This document shows, piece by piece, positions 1 through 7,028 of a stretch of DNA of 18,466 nt. Under the pieces are notes generated by a model. It was not told the origin of the DNA. It did not search any database and saw only the letters and a list, made by a program, of their open reading frames with translations. A program made the position numbers and the translations under genes. Position 1 is the stretch's first letter. Each line of letters starts with the position of its first letter. The DNA is from Lachnospiraceae bacterium UBA3282 (GTDB lineage Bacteria > Bacillota > Clostridia > Lachnospirales > Lachnospiraceae). The stretch spans positions 7,948-26,413 of the forward strand of contig DETS01000071.1 in the NCBI GenBank assembly GCA_002361735.1, written 5' to 3'.

Positions 1-1568
1 TCCAATATTAACAGCGGCGCCTCCTTATACAAGGCTCTGGCAAACAGCAGTTTCTGCTTTTCCCCGCCGGAAACATCCGTGGCATCCTCGTTGACCTCGC
101 GTACCATCTTCGTCTCCCCGCCCCGTGAAAGACTCTGATAACGCTTTTCAAAACCAGACAACTTCAAAACATAAGAAAGCCGCTCCTCATCCGTCTGCGT
201 CCGCGCCTCCCCGGTCAGGTTTTCATCAACCGACACCGGAAACAGCATGGAATCCTGAAACAGCGCGGATACCAGCTTCAGATACGCGTCCCTTTCATAG
301 TCTTTCTGCGGGATGCCGTTGACAAAAATCTCTCCCTTAGTCGGTTTGTAAAAGCCGCATAAGAGCTTGACAAAGGTAGTCTTTCCCGCGCCGTTTAAGC
401 CGATCAGGGCCAGCTTCTCGTTGGAATGGATTGTCAGATTGATATCGCTTAGCACATCGGCATCCGCATCGGGATAGCGGAAGGAAACATCCTTGAAAAC
501 GATCTCCACGCCCTTCGTCCTGTCCGTATCAAAAACCTTTCCCTCCGCCTTTTCTGGCAGATCAAGCAGTTTTCTGATATAGGTAATAAAGGCATGGATA
601 TTATTGAGACTCTGTACTTGTCCGATCAGGGCGGAAAAATTGGTCAAAAAAGTCCGCACCACTCCCACGGAAAAGACAAACGCAGAAACAGACATCCGCC
701 CTTTTGCCAGCAGATACACCAGATAACCGTAAGAAAGCAGCTCCGCAGCAAAGCCCAGTCCCAGCTCCTTACATCTCCGCAAAAAATACTGCGTATGGAT
801 CTTCCCGTAAATGCGGTCCATACCGCTAACGGCGTCGTCATATTTGCGCAGGAACCAGTCCTGCATCTGATACATACGGATATCTTTGCCGTCGCTTCTT
901 TCCATCGCGTGAAGGTTGATATAGGCTGCCGCCTTAGTATGCCTGCTAAGCTCCTCATGGTACTTTCCATGGATGGCCCGCGTCCGTTTCAGCAAAAAAG
1001 TATTAACTCCTATCGTAACGATCAGCACCAACACTAAAATGCCGTTGACCCTGCAAAGCAAAAATCCGTACAAAACAGAGCTGAAAACGGAAACGATCAG
1101 TACCGGCATGGAAGTCACGGACCAACGGATCGCGAACTCATTGCGCAGCGTACCCCAGACATTTCCCACCAGCTTCCGCACCTCTTTGCTCTCCAGCAGA
1201 TCATAGTCGATCTTCATCGTCTTTTCAAAGGCAAGCTTGTCATAGTACAGCGTCAGCGATAAACCGTTTCGGTATAAATACTGCGTCATGGCGGTATCTG
1301 CCACATTGCTGAGTAACAACCCTACGGAAACAGTGATAATGCTCGTCATCAAAGCCGATAGCGAGACGCCGCTTTGCAATTCGGAAACGATCAGAGAGGG
1401 CAGCCAGATTCCCAGAAATGTCGCCACCATATTCGGCATCACATCAAGGAATTGGAAATAGCAGACCCACTGATTCCACTGTCTGGCACTGTTTAGGTGA
1501 AATAAGATATTGCCGCCCAGCGAATATTTTTTACTGTTTGCACTGTTTTTACTATTCGTACTTTTCAT
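1..1568 (-). CDS. ABC exporter, fused permease and ATPase (3' end cut by window)
   Basis: A half-size ABC exporter with permease and ATPase in one chain, in the inner membrane; the substrate is unknown. I read one open frame of 522 codons from the ATG at 1568 to the window edge. Residues about 46-312 hold roughly six hydrophobic segments (for example 46-66, 72-92, 152-172, 270-290). The ATPase follows, with Walker A GLNGAGKTT (390-398), Q-loop Gln438 in LFQDS, and signature VSGGEKQ (499-505). The frame leaves the window at LLIL, just before the expected Walker B aspartate, so Walker B and the H-loop are unseen. The start is preceded by GGGGA at a fitting distance. It lies downstream of, and on the same strand as, a LytTR/GHKL two-component pair, a setting common for peptide or bacteriocin exporters; that role is an inference. 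Confidence 0.9.
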   Translation of the reverse strand, partial: MKSTNSKNSANSKKYSLGGNILFHLNSARQWNQWVCYFQFLDVMPNMVATFLGIWLPSLIVSELQSGVSLSALMTSIITVSVGLLLSNVADTAMTQYLYRNGLSLTLYYDKLAFEKTMKIDYDLLESKEVRKLVGNVWGTLRNEFAIRWSVTSMPVLIVSVFSSVLYGFLLCRVNGILVLVLIVTIGVNTFLLKRTRAIHGKYHEELSRHTKAAAYINLHAMERSDGKDIRMYQMQDWFLRKYDDAVSGMDRIYGKIHTQYFLRRCKELGLGFAAELLSYGYLVYLLAKGRMSVSAFVFSVGVVRTFLTNFSALIGQVQSLNNIHAFITYIRKLLDLPEKAEGKVFDTDRTKGVEIVFKDVSFRYPDADADVLSDINLTIHSNEKLALIGLNGAGKTTFVKLLCGFYKPTKGEIFVNGIPQKDYERDAYLKLVSALFQDSMLFPVSVDENLTGEARTQTDEERLSYVLKLSGFEKRYQSLSRGGETKMVREVNEDATDVSGGEKQKLLFARALYKEAPLLIL

Positions 1569-1604
1569 ACGTTTCCCCGCATCTTTTCCTTATCATTTGC
1601 TATA

Positions 1605-1670
1605 TGCGAAACGCAACGCTATACTAATGATACTATTTGTACACTCCCAACACCCCGAATGTGTTTCGCA
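1605..1670. promoter_or_regulatory. Paired inverted sites TGCGAAAC / GTTTCGCA upstream of the ABC gene
   Basis: TGCGAAAC at 1605-1612 and its exact complement GTTTCGCA at 1663-1670 lie 37 and 95 bases upstream of the ABC start codon. A further 12-bp dyad, TGCAA-TT-TTGCA, sits at 1713-1724. They fall in the 269-bp gap between kinase and transporter, which has no convincing gene. A regulator binding region is possible. I could not place a clear sigma-A promoter here. Confidence 0.3.
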
Positions 1671-1769
1671 CCAACTTGCAAATCCATATTATTACAAGTA
1701 CGAAACAAAAAATGCAATTTTGCACGAATGGTATCCCCACGCGCATGAATTGCATTCTCGTCATTTTCG

Positions 1770-1827
1770 CGCATATTCGAATTTGTGGCAAACAACGTGC
1801 AGACACAAATCCCGCGATTGAAAATTT
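1770..1827 (-). repeat. 58-bp intergenic repeat, copy A (after the kinase gene)
   Basis: Aligned without gaps to 2608-2665, about 41 of 58 positions match by eye. The first 28 bases (22 matching) include AAATTTTCAA and GTCTG, and the far end shares AAATT and TATGCG. Read on the minus strand it begins 10 nt after the kinase stop codon, the same distance as copy B after the regulator stop codon. The function is unknown; a protein-binding or RNA element is possible. Confidence 0.6.
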
Positions 1828-1839
1828 CAATTTTCAATC
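1816..1839. promoter_or_regulatory. Perfect 11+11 bp palindrome over the kinase stop codon
   Basis: The arms GATTGAAAATT (1816-1826) and AATTTTCAATC (1829-1839) are exact complements around a 2-base centre. The palindrome includes two bases of the kinase stop codon and part of repeat copy A. It is AT-rich, has almost no loop and lacks a following T-run on the minus strand, so a DNA-binding site is more likely than a terminator. Confidence 0.45.
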
Positions 1840-2563
1840 AGCTTACAAGCGGCAGCATGACCTCAGTCGCAAACACACCCTCCTCATTCTGCCTGTTAAT
1901 AAATCCCCCGTATTTCGAGGCGATCCTGTCGATGCGGATCAGCCCGAACCCGTGCAGTCCTGCTTTTGTCGAAAGATACTGTAATCCTTTTTTCTTCGCT
2001 CTCCCTTTCATGGAATTGGTGACGGAAATGTAGAGCTGTTTTTTGACGATATCGATATAGATTCGGATAAACCGCTCGTCCTTATTGGCGACCTGCGCAC
2101 AGGCTTCCATGGCGTTATCCAAAAGGTTCCCAATCAGGACGGACAAATCGATCCCGGAAAAGGGCACATCCTGCGGTACGACCGCCGTTGCGTCCACCCG
2201 AATTTCTCGCTCCCTGATCATCGTGAGTTTGCTGTTTAAGATAGCGTCCACCATCACATTGCCGGTCTTGATCACGGTATCCACCGTGCTCAGATCGTCG
2301 TTTAACATCGTCAGATACTGCTTTGCTTCCTCATAACGCGCAAATTCCATGTGCGCCTTCAATACCTGAATATGATTGTGGTAATCGTGCCGCCAGCCGC
2401 GCATTTTGCGATACATCGTCTCGACCTCGGCGTAGTGCCTGTCCACTAATTCATTTTGAAAGCGGCTTATCTTTCGATCCACATATCGGGGCATCAAAAC
2501 AATCCACAACCCGGCATTGACCAAAATCACTGCCACAATAATCATCCCGACCGGTAAACTCAT
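1838..2563 (-). CDS. GHKL-family sensor histidine kinase, single membrane segment
   Basis: Membrane-anchored histidine kinase expected to phosphorylate the response regulator encoded upstream. It has 241 residues: one hydrophobic segment (about 4-24), a coiled dimerisation stretch with phospho-acceptor H59 in RHDYHNH, and a GHKL ATPase with N-box GNLLDNAMEAC (145-155) and glycine box HGFGL (204-208). These are hallmarks of the AgrC-like kinases that pair with LytTR regulators. AgrC-type proteins usually carry several membrane helices as sensor; here they are absent. The start at 2563 is set by GGAG five bases upstream. It lies 112 bp after the regulator gene and 269 bp before the ABC exporter, so the exporter or a partner protein might supply the signal (inference). 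Confidence 0.9.
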   Translation of the reverse strand: MSLPVGMIIVAVILVNAGLWIVLMPRYVDRKISRFQNELVDRHYAEVETMYRKMRGWRHDYHNHIQVLKAHMEFARYEEAKQYLTMLNDDLSTVDTVIKTGNVMVDAILNSKLTMIREREIRVDATAVVPQDVPFSGIDLSVLIGNLLDNAMEACAQVANKDERFIRIYIDIVKKQLYISVTNSMKGRAKKKGLQYLSTKAGLHGFGLIRIDRIASKYGGFINRQNEEGVFATEVMLPLVS

Positions 2564-2589
2564 GTTTTCTCCATTTCTGCGCAGACTTT

Positions 2590-2605
2590 TCTCAGCTTAC
2601 TGAGA
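2590..2605. other. Small hairpin in the regulator-kinase gap
   Basis: TCTCAG, loop CTTA, CTGAGA form a perfect 6-bp stem, 27 bases upstream of the kinase start codon. It has no T-run, so it is not a terminator. It could tune the relative expression of regulator and kinase, or be chance. Confidence 0.25.
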
Positions 2606-2607
2606 TT

Positions 2608-2665
2608 CGCATAATCAAATTTATGATAAGTTGCGCACAGACATAAAATTCACGGTTGAAAATTT
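2608..2665 (-). repeat. 58-bp intergenic repeat, copy B (after the response regulator gene)
   Basis: This is the partner of the copy at 1770-1827, ungapped and about 70 percent identical. On the minus strand it starts 10 nt after the regulator stop codon and ends 44 nt before the kinase start codon. The neighbouring coding ends are not similar, so the likeness is confined to the spacers. It could be a binding site for the LytTR regulator or an old local duplication. Confidence 0.6.
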
Positions 2666-2675
2666 AATAATCCCT

Positions 2676-3386
2676 TTATTCCTGCCTGTTTTTATAATAG
2701 CGCACAAACGCAGCCTGTACGCCTTTCATACGGCTTCTGGCGATCGGCAGTCTTTCGCCGTGATCCAGAATCAACCCGGCGCCCCGGATGGCGGAAACAT
2801 ACCGCAGATTCACCAGATAAGCCCGGTGGCATTTGACCGCTTCTTCCGTTGAAAGCAGCTTTTCAATCTCCCCAAAAGATTCCCTTACCGAAACCGCCTC
2901 GTCCGCCGTGTGCAGGATACTGCCGTGCCCGTCCGCCTCTATGTAAAAAACGGCAGAAAACGGGAACCGCCGCACCTCATTCCCCGCATTGACAATAAGG
3001 CTCATCTGGCTTTCTTCCCGCTTTCCCAGTTTATCAAGGACCTGAAACAGCTTTTCCTTTTGTACCGGTTTGAGCAGATAATGGAGCGCTGCCACATCAT
3101 AACCGTACTGCATATATTCATCATACCCGGTGACAAATAAAATGGGAATGGCCTCATCCCGCAAACGGACCTTTTTTGCCAGCTCTAAACCGCTGATTCC
3201 GCCCATCTCAATATCAAAAACCAGCAGCGCATAATCCTTATCGTCTTCCCAGGAAAACAGAAAGGCTTCGCTGCTTGCAAAGCAGGCAAATTCCACCAGT
3301 TCCTTCTTCGCCTTTGCCCATTCCCTGACATATTTTGCCAGAATCTCCTGTTCGTCCGTTTCATCATCTACTATGGCGATTCTCAT
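2676..3386 (-). CDS. LytTR-family response regulator
   Basis: Two-component transcription regulator of 236 residues. The receiver domain (1-120) has the acidic pair D7/D8, phospho-acceptor D58 in FDIEMGG, and T86 and K106 at the usual switch positions. The LytTR DNA-binding domain (about 128-230) contains CHRAYLVNL (187-195) and the late LPIARSRM stretch (213-220). Family members such as AgrA bind paired 9-bp sites and control secreted peptides, bacteriocins or virulence traits. The start at 3386 follows GGAG by eight bases. It is 41 bp downstream of the esterase gene and precedes its probable kinase, so it may be read from the esterase promoter. Its targets may include the exporter region, but no site was proved. 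Confidence 0.93.
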   Translation of the reverse strand: MRIAIVDDETDEQEILAKYVREWAKAKKELVEFACFASSEAFLFSWEDDKDYALLVFDIEMGGISGLELAKKVRLRDEAIPILFVTGYDEYMQYGYDVAALHYLLKPVQKEKLFQVLDKLGKREESQMSLIVNAGNEVRRFPFSAVFYIEADGHGSILHTADEAVSVRESFGEIEKLLSTEEAVKCHRAYLVNLRYVSAIRGAGLILDHGERLPIARSRMKGVQAAFVRYYKNRQE

Positions 3387-3427
3387 ATGTATGCTCCGTC
3401 ATTCATCTCAATAAATTTCTTCTCACG

Positions 3428-4657
3428 CTACTTAAATACTAATTGCGCAAAATTGTAGAAGCCGAGATACCAGATCCGAAAATCATGCCCGCCCTTCAAT
3501 TCCTGCCACATGTAATTTTCGCCATCCTGAAATCTGTCGCTCAGCTGCGGAAGTTTTTTCGCCGCCGTGGACGAACTCTGATAAGCGATCGTATCGTCGA
3601 TCCCGCAGATATTGTAAAAGTATTTGATCTCCTCGCCGGGAAACTGCTCGTCAATCTTTTGAACGACATCCGCCGCCGGATAGGAAGTCGGCGCTGCGGA
3701 GAATGCCCCAAACCAGCCAATGATATCCAGACATTCGCACATACCGATATTGATGGTCTGCATACCGCCCATAGACAATCCCGCCATCGCCCTGTGTTCT
3801 CTGTCCGCCTTCATATCGTAGTCTGCTTCTCCTGCTTTGCCATAGGTCGCATAATGACTCTCGATATAAGGGATCAGGTCGTTTCGCAGCTCCTTTCCAA
3901 ATTCATAGAAGGAATTATAATCAGAGCTTTTATTCGCAAAATCTGCCCCTGAACGGCCGTTAGGCGTCACCACGATAAAAGGCTCGATATCGCCGTTAAA
4001 AATGAGGTTATCCATGATCTTCTTGATCTGAGAGGTATTTCCCACCATGCCCCATTCATTCTCGTCGCCGCCGATGCCGTGCATCAGGTAAAGGACATTG
4101 TACTGTTTCGTCTCGTCGTACTCATAAGGCAGATAGACATTCGCAGGTTTTTCCAACGCAGATCCGTCTCCGAAATAATCACGGCTGGGATAGGTGATAT
4201 GCTCGATGGTCCCACATTGCTTATATCTGCGCGAAGAATACTTCGTCGGGATCAGTTCGCTGATCTCGGCTGTCGGCTCTCCTTCCGTCTCTCCTGCATC
4301 CTGCGAGTCGTCCGTCTCAATTTTCACCCCTGCCGTCTCCTGTTTGATTGCTTCCGCGATATCATCCTTCTGTGTGTCCTGCACATCCTCACGCTCCGTT
4401 TCGTTTGTATTTTCTGTCTCTTTTGTGTTTTCTGTTTCTTTTGTCGCAGCCGTTTTGCCTGTTTTCTCAGTTTCGCTTATTGCTTCTGTTTCTTTGTCTT
4501 TCTCATTTCCTGCCTCCGCCGCATCAGCCGCAGCCACGCTGTCTGCCGCATGATAAGCACCGCTGTTTGCAGGCTCCGCCGTCGTGCCGCAGCCAACTGA
4601 CAATCCCATAAGCGCCGCAGACACTAAAAGAAAGGTGGTCCATCTCTTTCTGCTCAT
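3428..4657 (-). CDS. CE1-type feruloyl esterase-like lipoprotein
   Basis: Predicted surface lipoprotein of 409 residues, an alpha/beta hydrolase of the esterase D / carbohydrate esterase 1 group that releases acyl groups (for example ferulate or acetate) from plant polysaccharides. The N-terminus is a lipoprotein signal with Cys23 in SVGC, a slightly atypical lipobox. Residues about 30-135 are a charged linker rich in E, T, K and D, with repeated KETENT-like units (72-90). The hydrolase follows: YLMHGIGGDENEW (190-202), nucleophile S295 in GLSMGG, acid D355 in CGIDD and H391 in GGHDFRIW. The spacing and wording closely match the XynZ feruloyl esterase domain of Clostridium thermocellum. The start is set by GGAGG nine bases upstream. 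The natural substrate cannot be told from sequence. Confidence 0.9.
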   Translation of the reverse strand: MSRKRWTTFLLVSAALMGLSVGCGTTAEPANSGAYHAADSVAAADAAEAGNEKDKETEAISETEKTGKTAATKETENTKETENTNETEREDVQDTQKDDIAEAIKQETAGVKIETDDSQDAGETEGEPTAEISELIPTKYSSRRYKQCGTIEHITYPSRDYFGDGSALEKPANVYLPYEYDETKQYNVLYLMHGIGGDENEWGMVGNTSQIKKIMDNLIFNGDIEPFIVVTPNGRSGADFANKSSDYNSFYEFGKELRNDLIPYIESHYATYGKAGEADYDMKADREHRAMAGLSMGGMQTINIGMCECLDIIGWFGAFSAAPTSYPAADVVQKIDEQFPGEEIKYFYNICGIDDTIAYQSSSTAAKKLPQLSDRFQDGENYMWQELKGGHDFRIWYLGFYNFAQLVFK

Positions 4658-4696
4658 GACGTGCTTCCTCCGTTCTCCGTTTGAATCACGCTCAAA

Positions 4697-4725
4697 TTAT
4701 AGCAGAAAAGAACCACCTTTACAAT
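4697..4725 (-). promoter_or_regulatory. Sigma-A type promoter of the esterase gene
   Basis: Read on the minus strand: -35 TTGTAA (4720-4725), 17-bp spacer, perfect -10 TATAAT (4697-4702). Transcription would begin near 4690, about 33 bases before the esterase start codon. No promoter of this quality was found for the regulator, kinase or exporter genes that follow. Confidence 0.75.
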
Positions 4726-4752
4726 CCCGCGTTCCCACGCATTATCAGCCTT

Positions 4753-5281
4753 TTATGCAGCCTTACATAACAGGATGCCCGCAAAGATCATAAGCGGAAT
4801 CCCCGCCAGTACGCCAATCGGCGCAGGTCCCAGCAGGATCATGGAACCGGTATTGGCCAGACAGACGGCTCCGGGAACCGTAGCCGCCGCATTGATCGCT
4901 CCATGGAAAATTGCCGGTGCCCAAATCAGCCCGCTTCTTCTCCGACCGCCGGAATCATATTGATAAGCGGCACATAAGTCAGGCTGCTGACGACAGAGCG
5001 GTTTTATCTTTCCCCTGATACGCGGGTTTCCACCCCATTCCCGCGAGTCGGTTCCCGGAAAGCAGCACGCCAAGCATCGGCACAAACATCATCAGCGCCA
5101 TGAGCATTTGCGCCATCATCTGCCCGACGATGGAAAGCCCACCGCGATACAACAGCGCCACGCCTGCCTGCATCACCCATGCGATGCCAAAGGTCCATAA
5201 CAGATACCGCCTCGTCTTCGCCTTATCATAGTCTATCTGCTCTGGCTTTCTTTCTACTCTATCCATTTCTGCCTTATTCAT
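4753..5281 (-). pseudogene. Broken CPBP-family (CAAX protease-like) membrane protein gene
   Basis: Remnant of a CPBP intramembrane metalloprotease gene; intact relatives have about 280-300 codons, this has about 176 spread over three frames. It starts well (GGAGGTG before the ATG at 5281) and reads RRYLLWTFGIAWVMQAGVAL up to MGWKP. A probable extra base in the CCC near 5024-5026 then shifts frame, since the shifted frame reads RIRGKIKPL (family-like) for a few codons. Next comes a third frame with SSLTYVPLINM and GEEAG, the first catalytic motif, at about 4930-4990. The frame then changes again to SGLIWAPAIFHGAINAAAT, the last conserved motif, and runs to the stop at 4753. Two internal segments, each perhaps 60 codons, are missing. 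It is presumably non-functional. It follows the GH43 gene by 52 bp. Confidence 0.85.
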
Positions 5282-5333
5282 GAGTATCCACCTCCTCTCT
5301 CGCCACTTCCATAGGCTTTTTGAAAACAGCCAT

Positions 5334-6998
5334 TTATCCTGTGATTTCTACTTTCATTTTTACATTTCCCAATTTCGGATTAAAATCTTCTTCCGCAGAC
5401 ATGCCAAATTCCGGCGTACCGTCCTTTCTGAAATGCACGCGCCTGATTCCGTCACAGCGGAGAGTCGATTTTTTGTCCGTTTCCGCATGATAGGCAATCA
5501 TCAGATTCCCGTCCTCATCCTCATAAAAGGAATTATGCCCCGGTCCGTATTCTCCTTCCACAGAATAGAAAGAAAGTACAGGTGTGCAGCGTTTCTGCCA
5601 GTTGGAAACATCCAACAGATCGTCCTCCTCTCCAGCCGTGAGCAGACCCACCGCATAGGTGTAGCTGTTTGCCGCGCCACCCGAATAGGCAAGGTATACC
5701 TTCCCGTCTCTGATAAAGGCATAGGGTCCTTCATTGTTGATGGTATTGTCCACATTCTCCCAGCCAAACAGCGGTCGGGCGAGCCGCACCGGATCAGAGG
5801 TCAATTTCCACGGCTCACGCTCATCTATCGTGGCGATACAGAGCATAGAGCCGGTATCGTGCGGTTTCCACATCCCCAGCCTGTAAGACCAGACCACATA
5901 AGACTGCCGTTTCGTCCTTAAAAACGTCATATCCAGCGTGATCCCATCCTCCGTCAGATAGCTGCCGTCCTGCCTTTGCACTCTGACAGGATCTTCCCAA
6001 CTCTCCGCCTTGATGAGAGGCTGCCCTTCTTTCCATTTCAAAAGATGGCACTGCGGTCCCCACTCATGACCACTGACCGCAAACAGGATATACAGTTTCC
6101 CACCGATCACGTGAAATTCCGGCGCCCAGAAAGTCTGAATCAGCTCCCGTTTTTCGTCAAGCGGCAGAATCAGGTGCTGTACCACACCTTCCGCAAAAAG
6201 CCCTTCCACCGTATCCGCTTCCCTCATATACAGACCAATATCGCCCGTATTGTCGCTTGTTGAGATAAAATACCACTTTCCCTCCCACGGAAAAATGACA
6301 GGATCTCCGAACCCTTTCGCCAACGGGAACGTAAACTTTTTACTCTGCACCCTTCCTTGTATCTCATAGATGCCCGGGCGGGTAAAATCGATGGCATCTT
6401 TCTCCCACAACACCCTCTTTGGTGCGCGGGAGCCGTCCGAATAAACCGCCTGTGCCATCACTGCATCCAGTTCCTTTTCGGAGGAGATCCGCACGCATTC
6501 CGGAACGATCGTTTCCGTATGGCAGATCGGACCCCAATATTCGATTGCCCGTTCTAAAATGACTGAGTCCACTTCCACATGATCTTCCATCCGTCCATTA
6601 GCCATCACAGCCTTCGCTTCTACCTCATCGACCGATACAAGCCCCTTCGCCTCAAAATCGATCCAGTCGTTTGTCGTCCAGAAAAGGATCTTGCCCGCGC
6701 ACGCTTCGTCCGCATCTCCATTTTCCATCACCCGCACTGCGGCGATTCCAAAGCCGCCGTCTTTTAAGGCAAATGCCTTCGGTTCCTTCACGCCTCTCGG
6801 AGAAAGGGTATCATTCGGCATAATGATTGCTTCCGCAAACAGGATGCCATAATTCTTATGCAGAGGGCGAAATTCTCTGCCGTCTTCACTGTACGCCATA
6901 TGGATGGCAAACGCCAGCCCGTATGGATAATTTTCTTTGTCCGGCTCTCTCGTATATACCTTCAAATATCCACTCCCATTACTTCTTCTTTTTTCCAT
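5334..6998 (-). CDS. GH43-family glycoside hydrolase with Ig-like insert, cytoplasmic
   Basis: Probable glycosidase of family 43, whose members cleave arabinose-, xylose- or galactose-containing chains. It has 554 residues and no signal peptide, so it should act on imported oligosaccharides. Layout: an N-terminal beta-rich region with partial propeller character (about 1-170); a small Ig-like domain (about 172-220, ending YEIQGRVQ); and a five-blade GH43 domain (about 225-545). Candidate catalytic residues are D232 in GDPVIF (base), D356 in LDMTFL (pKa modulator) and E423 in NNEGPYAF (acid); H488 in PGHNSF fits the conserved histidine. The start has GGGAGG upstream. It lies 30 bp after ddh, so the two may share a transcript. 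The subfamily and substrate are not resolved. Confidence 0.88.
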   Translation of the reverse strand: MEKRRSNGSGYLKVYTREPDKENYPYGLAFAIHMAYSEDGREFRPLHKNYGILFAEAIIMPNDTLSPRGVKEPKAFALKDGGFGIAAVRVMENGDADEACAGKILFWTTNDWIDFEAKGLVSVDEVEAKAVMANGRMEDHVEVDSVILERAIEYWGPICHTETIVPECVRISSEKELDAVMAQAVYSDGSRAPKRVLWEKDAIDFTRPGIYEIQGRVQSKKFTFPLAKGFGDPVIFPWEGKWYFISTSDNTGDIGLYMREADTVEGLFAEGVVQHLILPLDEKRELIQTFWAPEFHVIGGKLYILFAVSGHEWGPQCHLLKWKEGQPLIKAESWEDPVRVQRQDGSYLTEDGITLDMTFLRTKRQSYVVWSYRLGMWKPHDTGSMLCIATIDEREPWKLTSDPVRLARPLFGWENVDNTINNEGPYAFIRDGKVYLAYSGGAANSYTYAVGLLTAGEEDDLLDVSNWQKRCTPVLSFYSVEGEYGPGHNSFYEDEDGNLMIAYHAETDKKSTLRCDGIRRVHFRKDGTPEFGMSAEEDFNPKLGNVKMKVEITG

Positions 6999-7028
6999 TG
7001 TTAGCTTCCTCCCACATGTATAAATTTT

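Noticed and set aside
594..1037. 147-codon plus-strand frame
   Set aside because: It is antisense to the ABC transporter, which has clear motifs through the same region, and it has no family features of its own.
1619..1837. 72-codon minus-strand frame in the kinase-exporter gap, a possible signal peptide gene
   Set aside because: It starts inside the palindrome without a ribosome site, and lacks a leader, a double-glycine or AgrD-like pattern; three other frames are open there by chance.
4378..4480. Repeated short units that might look like a CRISPR or other array
   Set aside because: They are in-frame low-complexity codons of the esterase linker, without spacers.
4753..5085. 110-codon frame as an independent gene
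   Set aside because: It only contains the tail of the CPBP gene after out-of-frame residues, so it is part of the pseudogene.
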